Source: CAUZJO01 sp963580245 | GTDB lineage: Bacteria; Sumerlaeota; Sumerlaeia; MVZB01 | DNA length: 9,634 nucleotides | NCBI GenBank assembly: GCA_963580245.1 | Contig: CAUZJO010000164.1 | Coordinates: 1 to 9,634 of the forward strand | Direction of reading: 5' to 3' | Shown here: piece by piece, positions 1 through 4,984 of the stretch | How the letters are laid out: each line of letters opens with the position of its first letter | How positions within the stretch are numbered: the first letter of the stretch is position 1 | The notes under the pieces: model-generated | The model's database searches: none | The model's input: the letters and a program-made list of their open reading frames with translations, nothing else | What the model was told of the DNA's origin: nothing | Position numbers and translations under genes: made by a program

Positions 1-87
1 AATAAAGTCTATTTGCAGCAATACATTGCCATCTTTGAATGGACGCACAATTCCAAAAAGGTAACCAAGGAATTCCTACGCAACGTC

Positions 88-118
88 TTGACCTGTAAAG
101 CCCCGGCGCTTGTAGAAT
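88..118 (+). promoter_or_regulatory. Weak sigma70-like promoter candidate for the GntR-P450 gene
   Basis: TTGACC at 88-93 resembles a -35 box and TAGAAT at 113-118 resembles a -10 box. The spacer is 19 bases, longer than the preferred 17. The predicted transcript start, around 125, would leave a short leader before the ATG at 141. This is motif matching only, and the long spacer keeps the confidence low. Confidence 0.28.
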
Positions 119-130
119 GCCCAACCACCT

Positions 131-136
131 GAAGGA
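131..136 (+). promoter_or_regulatory. Ribosome-binding site that decides the start at 141
   Basis: GAAGGA lies 4 bases before the ATG at 141. That frame runs through the start of the GntR domain, stops at the amber codon 213-215, and beyond it continues into the P450. A good Shine-Dalgarno sequence here, together with the GntR similarity that begins soon after, argues that the original gene start was 141 (another in-frame ATG lies at 177) rather than a TTG further downstream. Confidence 0.5.
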
Positions 137-140
137 ACAG

Positions 141-263
141 ATGAGCCGAATGGGCCAATCGAAGGGAGTTGTATCGATGCTGAGGCGACAAAAGCTGCAT
201 GAACAGGTTGCCTAGGCGATCGAGGATTTTATCCTCTCGGGAGAATTCGAGCCAGGCAGCCGG
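141..263 (+). pseudogene. N-terminal part of the GntR winged-helix domain, interrupted by an in-frame amber codon
   Basis: Read from the ATG at 141, the frame gives a short lead-in and then KLHEQVA, stop (TAG, 213-215), AIEDFILSGEFEPGSRLPP, and runs on without shift into the downstream reading frame. In GntR proteins this first helix typically reads QVAEAIRE.I..G...PG..LP, so the stop sits where a Glu (GAG) is expected; a single G-to-T change would explain it. Everything on both sides keeps the family pattern and the same frame. Possible readings are a recent nonsense mutation, a sequencing error, or suppression of UAG. Apart from the broken prepilin fragment, no gene in the window ends in TAG (the others use TGA or TAA), which is compatible with suppression but far too few cases to support it. 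Confidence 0.7.
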
Positions 264-1601
264 TTGCCGCCGGACCGGGAACTGGCCGAACGGTTTGGTG
301 TCAGTCGCGCCACGGTGCGCGAGGCCACCAATCTGTTGGAGCGAGAGGATCTGGTGAAGAAAAAGGTCGGGCTTGGAGGAACGCTGATCAACTCGTTTGA
401 AGACCGGTTGCACACGAACGCATTCACGCGCGACCCCCACCAGGTCTTAGACCAGCTCCGGGCCGAGGAGCCGATCTATTGGAGCGAAGGGCTAAAGGCG
501 TGGGTGCTGACGCGGTACGCGGACGTCAAGGCGGCCGGGCGCAATCCACACCTGGGCGGCGGGCGGGACCGTGCACGCGGCTACTTGCGGAAAATGACGC
601 CCCAACAGCAGGCGGAACTGGCGCCGCTGTGCGAGGTATATTCGCGCTTCTTGTCTTTCATGAACCCGCCCGAGCACACGGCTCAACGCGGCCTGTTGAG
701 CGACGAGTTCACACCGCAGGCGGTTCAGCGAATGCGCGCGCGGATCGATTCGATCGTCAACCGGTTGCTGGATGAGCTGACGCCGACCGGCCAGGCAGAC
801 CTGCTGCACGAATTCGCGCTGCCCATGTCCTCCTCGGTCATCGTGAACATGCTCGGGTTGCCCGAGGAGGACCGCGAACGGTTCATCGCATGGATCGACA
901 ACGCGTTCGAGTTTCTGGGCAGCGATCAGACCGATTTCGAGCTCGCCGGGAGGGCGATGCGAACCTACGAGGAGATGACCGCCTATCTGCGGGGGATACT
1001 AGAGGAGCGGCGGGCGCGGCCGCGCAACGATCTGATTTCAAAACTGGCCGGAGTCCAAAAGAACGATTCGTCGATCCCCGACGAACGGATCATTGCGGCG
1101 ATGATCACCATCGTGCATGGGGGCTGGGAAACCACGACGACGATGGTAACCAACGCGATGGTCGACTTGCTGACGCACTCGGACCAACTGCAAAAACTGA
1201 AGCGAGATCCATCGCTGCTGACGGTTGCGTTGGAGGAGGCGCTGCGGTTTGACGGGCCATTCAAGTACATCACGCGGTCGGCCATGGAAGACTTCGACCT
1301 GTGCGGACGGTCGATCCGAAAGGGTGAGACGCTGATGCTGATGCTGTGCGCGGCCAACCGCGACCCCGAGGTGTTTGAAGATCCGCACCGTTTCGAGATC
1401 GGCCGCAAGCGAATCCCCCACGTCGCTTTCGGGGTCGGCATCCATTTCTGCTTGGGGGCCACGCTGGCGCGGATCGAGGGCGAGCTGGCCATCGCCGCGC
1501 TGCTGCGCCGCCTGCCCCAAATGCGCCTGGCAACGGAGGAACCGCTTTGGCGCCCGACGAGTTTGTTGCGGCAGTTGGAAGCTTTGCCGGTCGTTTTTTG
1601 A
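264..1601 (+). CDS. Cytochrome P450 fused in frame to a GntR-type DNA-binding domain
   Basis: The N-terminal 50 residues of this open part are the core of a GntR winged helix: RELAERFGVSRATVREA is the recognition-helix signature, followed by LLEREDLVKKK and a wing VGLGGTLI. A complete soluble bacterial P450 of about 390 residues follows. Numbering from the codon at 264, it has an I-helix oxygen-activation motif GGWETT (286-291, acid-alcohol pair E289/T290), the K-helix ExxR at E325-R328, and the haem-binding loop FGVGIHFCLG with cysteine ligand C396. All essential residues are present, so it should bind haem and could be an active monooxygenase, which would need a ferredoxin and reductase not seen here. 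The original start is probably 141, but an amber codon at 213-215 blocks it. Translation could restart at the TTG at 264 (no good ribosome-binding site) or at the GTG at 354, which has AGAGG about 5 bases upstream and would give a nearly pure P450 of about 415 residues. The gene ends in TGA. GntR joined to P450 is not an architecture I know. Confidence 0.88.
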   Translation: MPPDRELAERFGVSRATVREATNLLEREDLVKKKVGLGGTLINSFEDRLHTNAFTRDPHQVLDQLRAEEPIYWSEGLKAWVLTRYADVKAAGRNPHLGGGRDRARGYLRKMTPQQQAELAPLCEVYSRFLSFMNPPEHTAQRGLLSDEFTPQAVQRMRARIDSIVNRLLDELTPTGQADLLHEFALPMSSSVIVNMLGLPEEDRERFIAWIDNAFEFLGSDQTDFELAGRAMRTYEEMTAYLRGILEERRARPRNDLISKLAGVQKNDSSIPDERIIAAMITIVHGGWETTTTMVTNAMVDLLTHSDQLQKLKRDPSLLTVALEEALRFDGPFKYITRSAMEDFDLCGRSIRKGETLMLMLCAANRDPEVFEDPHRFEIGRKRIPHVAFGVGIHFCLGATLARIEGELAIAALLRRLPQMRLATEEPLWRPTSLLRQLEALPVVF

Positions 1602-1618
1602 GCCGAATATATTAAGTG

Positions 1619-1647
1619 TGGACAACATAGCACGACCTGGCTATCTT
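1619..1647 (+). promoter_or_regulatory. Sigma70-like promoter candidate for the secreted protein gene at 1820
   Basis: TGGACA (1619-1624, five of six consensus bases) and TATCTT (1642-1647, four of six) are separated by exactly 17 bases. It lies just after the P450 stop codon and would give a leader of about 165 bases that contains the dyad at 1742-1762 and a short reading frame. A 9-base direct repeat TGCGGGGCG (1662-1670 and 1681-1689) also lies in that leader. This is motif evidence only. Confidence 0.35.
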
Positions 1648-1711
1648 GTTCAAAGTGTCGATGCGGGGCGGGATGCACCCTGCGGGGCGTTGAATCTAGA
1701 GAAAAGGAGGG

Positions 1712-1768
1712 ATGCCAGACAGTTCAAGTAAGTTTTATCCCACCAGGGATACCATTCCTGGTAGTTGA
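1712..1768 (+). other. Possible 18-residue leader peptide
   Basis: A short frame ATG...TGA encodes MPDSSSKFYPTRDTIPGS. A strong purine run AAAAGGAGGG precedes it, but the spacing to the ATG is only about one base, which is too close for ideal initiation. It overlaps the dyad at 1742-1762, so ribosome movement could affect any hairpin there. It has no recognisable family and could be chance or the remnant of a gene start. Confidence 0.18.
1742..1762. promoter_or_regulatory. Imperfect 21-base dyad, candidate operator or hairpin
   Basis: Half-sites ACCAGGGAT and ATTCCTGGT flank a 3-base centre; eight of nine positions are complementary and the ninth is a G-T wobble. It lies 58 bases before the start of the secreted protein gene and downstream of the P450 stop. 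The symmetry and position suit a dimeric repressor site. The half-site AGGAAT/ATTCCT also occurs in the palindrome AGGAATTCCT at 68-77 upstream of the GntR-P450 gene. It does not match the GT-N-AC core of classic FadR-type operators. As RNA it would form a hairpin with a very tight loop and no T-run, so it is a poor terminator. Confidence 0.38.
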
Positions 1769-1819
1769 AACCGTCCTCATTGTGGAAACAACCATACGAT
1801 CATTCTAGAGGAGAACGAA

Positions 1820-3514
1820 ATGAAGAACGAATGGGTGAAAGCATCTAAGACTATGGTCGCGGTCATCACGATCGCCGTTTCGGTTTACTTCGGTTCGGCG
1901 ACTCAGTCGCTGGGTGAGGTTATTTTCAGCGATGACTTTAATACAACGGACGTCTTATTGAATAATTGGGTCTTCTGGGACGACGGTGAAATCGATACGG
2001 GAGACGACGATGTGACAGATCCGGACGATCTTCCCCCTGATTATATGCTGGTGGAGGTGCCCGAGGGCAGTGGCAACCGCGCGATACTGATGGGCGGGAC
2101 CGACGGCCATTATGATGAAGCGATGCGCAGCGTGATGGGCTTTAGCAGAGGAGGCAACCTACGTTGCACGCTAACAATCTGGAGAGGGGTATTCGTTTTT
2201 AATGAGAGTATTGACGATATCGTCTACAGCGGGATCAATGGACCATGGATGTTTCGCGAAGAGATTTATCCCGATGGTGGAGCATCGGGCCCCTACCCCT
2301 CACTGATCCACGTCGAGGCTGGGTTTCTGCGCGACATCGCAAGTCCAGGTCAGAACATGGTTCCCCCGAAACTGATCTGGCGCGAAGGCGACGACGGCGT
2401 CTTCAACAACGACGGGGCCGTGATCGGACCCGGATTCACCGAGGCCTTCGATAATGCCAAGAGCCGGGACATGGCCGTAATGCTGCGCGTTTATTTGGGC
2501 GATCAGACCGGGGCCTTCGCGGAGTATTCAACTGACGGCGGTAACACCTGGAACCCGCTGACGATCCTTACCGAGGTGGACACTTCGGGAGAGAATCCCA
2601 TCTACCCGGTTCCGGACAGTACGGAGGCTGTAACACTCGATACACGGGGACTGACCGCGGGCGATCCTGGGATTTATCCGATCGATCCCAACACGAGCGG
2701 GGCTTATGGCCAGAACGTGGTTTCGGGGAATCAGACGGTCTTCGTGCATTTTCATAATGAGTTCGGCCAAGTCTACATCGACGACGTGGTGGTCGAGATG
2801 GACACGGCGGGCCCAGCGGGTCCCAGTATTTATTTCGTCTCGTCCGGCACCGCCGCCGCGCCGCACGAGTCCGAGGGTTTGCTCATCGACCGTCTGCAAA
2901 ACGTGCTGGGCTATGGCGTGACCGTCGTCAATGAACTGGAACAGAACGTGGCTGACGCGATGACGCACGACTTGATTTTCGTCAGCGAGAGCGGGGGCTC
3001 GGGCAATACCGCGCCGTTTATCGAAGAGTACCGCAAGAGCGACGTGCCGTTCATCATGAACGAGCTGGGCGCGCTGACCACCGGGCTGTTCGGCCCCGAC
3101 GCGACCGGTGCCGCGACCGCGGACATTCAGAACATCAAGATTCTGGATAACAACCACTACATCACCGAGAATTTCAGCGTGGACGAGGTTGTCGAGGTCA
3201 GGACCTCGGACGGTGGGATTTTCGTGCAGCTCAATCCCGGGACGAGTGAGGCGACAATCCTGGCCGCGGCCAACGACGGTGACGACACCCAAGGGGCGAT
3301 CGTCGTGATGGAGGTCGGCGACAAGTTCGAGGACGATGTGGCGACGACGGCCCGCGTGGCCTTCATGTTCCCGCATTCCACTGGCGTTTACTTGGAGAAC
3401 TACACGGCGGCGGGCGTGGAGTTGATTGACCGGGTGTTCACCTGGGCGCTGGGTCTGGAGCCGGTAGATGTCCCCAACCCGGTGGACCAGCAACTGTGGA
3501 CGTTCTTTGAATAA
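1820..3514 (+). CDS. Secreted lectin-like/ThuA-like two-domain protein
   Basis: The protein has 564 residues. An N-terminal Sec signal peptide (about 1-33: basic start, hydrophobic core MVAVITIAVSVYFG, cleavage near LGEV/IFSDDF) implies export. Residues about 34-328 look like a concanavalin/LamG-type beta-sandwich: the start FSDDFN..D..L.NNW, many aromatic strands, and an ending QVYIDDVVVEMDT as in carbohydrate-binding modules. This part contains a perfect Asp-box S237-T-D-G-G-N-T-W244. Residues about 336-546 form an alpha/beta domain of the glutamine-amidotransferase/ThuA-like type often appended to secreted proteins: SIYFVSSGT strand, LGYGVTVVNE, DLIFVSESG, HYITENFS and a closing DRVFTWALGLE helix. 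I see no cysteine nucleophile, so it may be structural or binding rather than catalytic. There is no PEP-CTERM, LPXTG or transmembrane anchor. AGAGGAG at 1807-1813 supports the ATG. The function is likely extracellular glycan binding; the exact role is unknown. Confidence 0.82.
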   Translation: MKNEWVKASKTMVAVITIAVSVYFGSATQSLGEVIFSDDFNTTDVLLNNWVFWDDGEIDTGDDDVTDPDDLPPDYMLVEVPEGSGNRAILMGGTDGHYDEAMRSVMGFSRGGNLRCTLTIWRGVFVFNESIDDIVYSGINGPWMFREEIYPDGGASGPYPSLIHVEAGFLRDIASPGQNMVPPKLIWREGDDGVFNNDGAVIGPGFTEAFDNAKSRDMAVMLRVYLGDQTGAFAEYSTDGGNTWNPLTILTEVDTSGENPIYPVPDSTEAVTLDTRGLTAGDPGIYPIDPNTSGAYGQNVVSGNQTVFVHFHNEFGQVYIDDVVVEMDTAGPAGPSIYFVSSGTAAAPHESEGLLIDRLQNVLGYGVTVVNELEQNVADAMTHDLIFVSESGGSGNTAPFIEEYRKSDVPFIMNELGALTTGLFGPDATGAATADIQNIKILDNNHYITENFSVDEVVEVRTSDGGIFVQLNPGTSEATILAAANDGDDTQGAIVVMEVGDKFEDDVATTARVAFMFPHSTGVYLENYTAAGVELIDRVFTWALGLEPVDVPNPVDQQLWTFFE

Positions 3515-3862
3515 GACGACCGCGAGTTATTGAGGTTGAGGGTGGATTAGGGTGATTTGCGACGATACGGACCACCGGCCGGGACCGGGTACATGATTCG
3601 GCCTGAGCGGGGTCGGTGGCTTGCGGGTGCGGCATAGCGCAGGGGACAGTGACGGCCGGCATCGCGTTGCGATCGCCGGCCCCTGGATCAACCCGAAAGC
3701 GCTCATTCCGATGCCGGGGGGTCAATCAAGTACACTACTGGAGTATTATTGATTAGATGAACTCTGCATAAGGGTGCCAGGCGGTAGAGGAGATCTAATT
3801 CCACATGGTGCCTTTCTTGATCTCTTTTTTCGATCTATCAAACCGCTCGAAGGTGATTCAGG
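3515..3862. other. Intergenic region with hairpins, no gene
   Basis: No convincing coding sequence is present. It holds a long GC-rich hairpin at 3654-3681 (listed separately) and, nearer the pilin gene, a weak 6-10 base-pair hairpin: GAGATC at 3790-3795 pairs with GATCTC at 3819-3824 across a 23-base loop, just before a run of six T (3825-3830). GGTGCC occurs twice (3773-3778, 3807-3812). A sigma54-like element TGGTGCC-N4-TTGAT (3806-3821) lies 42 bases before the pilin ATG, but it lacks the invariant C of the -12 GC, so I do not call it a promoter. Confidence 0.45.
3654..3681. terminator. Strong GC-rich hairpin downstream of the secreted protein gene
   Basis: GGCCGGC plus ATCGC (3654-3665) pair with GCGAT and GCCGGCC (3669-3681), with a 3-base loop GTT and a single bulged C: 12 base pairs in all. 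It lies 140 bases after the stop codon of the 1820-3514 gene. No T-run follows, so it is not a classic intrinsic terminator. It could block 3' exonucleases, terminate with a factor, or be a copy of a dispersed palindromic repeat. Confidence 0.5.
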
Positions 3863-4534
3863 ATGAAACCTAAGGCCTTTACCCTGATCGAGCTGCTGAT
3901 CGTGGTCGCCATTATCGCCATCCTGGCGGCGATCGCCGTGCCCAATTTCATGGAAGCCATGGTGCGCTCGAAAATCAGCCGGGTCAAGTCGGACATGCGC
4001 ACAATCGGTTTGGCTATCGAAGCCTACATAGTCGATAACAATTCCTATCCGGTTCCGGACCGCTGGACCGATCGCTCAACGAACTATTCAACACGAGCCT
4101 GGCAAGGTGTGCCAGGCCAGTGGTGGATGAGTATTGAATGGGCGAAGCCGGTGGATGCTTCCGGTTTGACCCGACAAGGCAATGGATTCTGGCTGACCTC
4201 GCCGATAGCTTACCTGACCTCCATTCCTGATGATCCTTTTACGAAAGACCTGTTGGTGGAACAGGCGGTATCAACCTGGGGCGCGCCGGTGTTGTCGGCC
4301 AGTTTTCTCTATGGAAGCCGGGTCGGCAGCCCCCAGATTTCTCAGCCGTTCCCTCCCCCGCCACCTCCGATTCCCGCGCATGGTGATTATCTGTATGACA
4401 ACGTCGGCTTTTTCCTCGTCAGCGTGGCTTCGGACCTGAGGCTTGATTACGTCCCAGCCTATGACCCGTCCAACGGAACCATCAGTGGGGGTGATCTGAT
4501 TTATTTAGGCAAGGGAATTGGATTTTTTAAGTGA
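3863..4534 (+). CDS. Type II secretion pseudopilin / type IV pilin-like prepilin
   Basis: The protein has 223 residues with a class III signal: KPKA, then FTLIELLIVVAIIAILAA. The prepilin peptidase would cut between A5 and F6, giving a mature N-methylated Phe with the conserved Glu at mature position 5 (E10). Ala instead of Gly at -1 is tolerated and common in Planctomycetes-like RRAFTLIE proteins. The hydrophobic helix and amphipathic extension (VPNFMEAMVRSKISRVKSD) lead into an AIEAYIVDNNSYPVP segment typical of GspG-like pilins of these phyla. The globular part has a proline run (PFPPPPPPIP, about residues 157-166) and ends with YDPSNGTISGGDLIYLG, a loop seen in this pilin type. GAAGGTGA at 3849-3856, six bases upstream, supports the ATG. 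It likely forms or caps an inner-membrane pseudopilus; the partner secretion genes are not in the window. The exact subunit role is unclear. Confidence 0.88.
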   Translation: MKPKAFTLIELLIVVAIIAILAAIAVPNFMEAMVRSKISRVKSDMRTIGLAIEAYIVDNNSYPVPDRWTDRSTNYSTRAWQGVPGQWWMSIEWAKPVDASGLTRQGNGFWLTSPIAYLTSIPDDPFTKDLLVEQAVSTWGAPVLSASFLYGSRVGSPQISQPFPPPPPPIPAHGDYLYDNVGFFLVSVASDLRLDYVPAYDPSNGTISGGDLIYLGKGIGFFK

Positions 4535-4671
4535 TGCTGACGGCTTTCGCGATACCCAACGTCTCATCCATGCGATCTATTTCGACCGCGGAGGGCTGAA
4601 GCTCCACCCAGGATAATGCCGGAGGAGGCTTATGTTTGACAACTATTACGGGTGTAAGTGGTGAAGTGGAG

Positions 4672-4770
4672 ATGAAAAAGCGAGGATTCACGCTGATCGA
4701 GTTATCCCGCTTTGTGACCAGTCCCGGCTCGTCTTCCGCAGTTTGGACGCTGTGGCAACTCATGTCTTAG
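4672..4770 (+). pseudogene. Truncated prepilin-like gene fragment
   Basis: The frame encodes MKKRGFTLIEL, a textbook prepilin peptidase site with Gly at -1, Phe at +1 and Glu at +5. It then changes abruptly to SRFVTSPGSSSAVWTLW and stops with TAG after 32 codons. A real pilin would continue with about 15 hydrophobic residues. The break right after LIEL suggests a deletion that joined the signal to unrelated or out-of-frame sequence. The +1 frame after the break stays open to about 4852 but shows no recognisable pilin body. It lies 137 bases after the intact prepilin, so the two may have been a pilin pair. A functional micro-pilin is very unlikely without the hydrophobic helix. Confidence 0.6.
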
Positions 4771-4776
4771 AAGTTG

Positions 4777-4806
4777 CGGCTTTTGAAGGGCAATGTGCAA
4801 AAGCCG
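4777..4806. terminator. Perfect 9-base inverted repeat after the broken prepilin
   Basis: CGGCTTTTG (4777-4785) and CAAAAGCCG (4798-4806) are exact reverse complements around a 12-base loop, starting 6 bases after the fragment's stop codon. The position fits a transcript end for the pilin unit. No T-run follows on the + strand, so intrinsic termination is uncertain. Confidence 0.38.
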
Positions 4807-4887
4807 GCTCGAATTCGCAGCGGGCATGTGAGCTAACCGCAGCTCTTATTTAGGAGTAATAATCATTGAAGAGGTGCTTTACAGGAA

Positions 4888-4909
4888 AGTCGAACGATGT
4901 GTTCCGACT
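4888..4909. promoter_or_regulatory. Dyad upstream of the GH127-like gene
   Basis: AGTCGAAC (4888-4895) pairs with GTT-C-CGACT (4901-4909) apart from one bulged C, with loop GATGT. It lies about 75 bases before the ATG at 4985, where an operator or leader hairpin would be expected. It does not share half-sites with the dyads at 1742-1762 or 6998-7012. This is symmetry evidence only. Confidence 0.28.
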
Positions 4910-4984
4910 CGTGAAAACGATCAGTAAGAAAGACGCTCCCCCGAGAAGAGTCCATTAGTTTCTCATTCGAAAGGAAGTAAACCG

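Larger units (their letters stand above)
1..140. other. Upstream non-coding stretch
   Basis: No convincing gene lies here. The stretch is lower in GC than the rest of the window. It holds a 10-base perfect palindrome AGGAATTCCT at 68-77, a weak promoter-like pair (listed separately) and the ribosome-binding site for the gene at 141. The - strand reading across this stretch and into the next gene is open, but it shows no recognisable protein and overlaps the strongly conserved GntR coding sequence, so I do not call it. Confidence 0.5.
4535..4984. other. Intergenic region with a broken prepilin start and two hairpins
   Basis: This 450-base stretch has no intact gene of normal size. From left to right it holds a 10-codon frame at 4632-4664 with a very good ribosome-binding site (GGAGGAGG at 4621-4628), a 32-codon prepilin-like fragment at 4672-4770, a perfect 9-base inverted repeat at 4777-4806, an 8-base-pair dyad at 4888-4909, and the ribosome-binding site AAAGGAAG before the ATG at 4985. 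It looks like the residue of a deleted gene plus the leader of the next gene. Confidence 0.45.

Noticed and set aside
9..440. Open - strand frame of 143 codons across the left end
   Set aside because: It lies opposite the GntR coding sequence, shows no family features and is a typical opposite-strand shadow of a GC-rich gene.
2528..3493. Long - strand open frame (321 codons) opposite the second secreted domain
   Set aside because: The + strand frame has a signal peptide, domain patterns and a ribosome-binding site; the - strand product is rich in His, Arg and Val from codon mirror effects and matches nothing.
3806..3821. Sigma54-like element before the pilin gene
   Set aside because: The -24 GG is present, but the -12 element reads TTGA instead of TTGC, losing an invariant base.
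4534..4599. Short frame overlapping the pilin stop (TGATG), with an IPNV stretch like a pilin helix end
   Set aside because: Only 21 residues, no signal and no continuous pilin pattern; the resemblance is probably chance.
4632..4664. 10-codon frame MFDNYYGCKW behind GGAGGAGG
   Set aside because: A very good ribosome-binding site but too short to judge; no attenuator structure follows it closely. TTGACA at 4636-4641 has no -10 partner at proper spacing.
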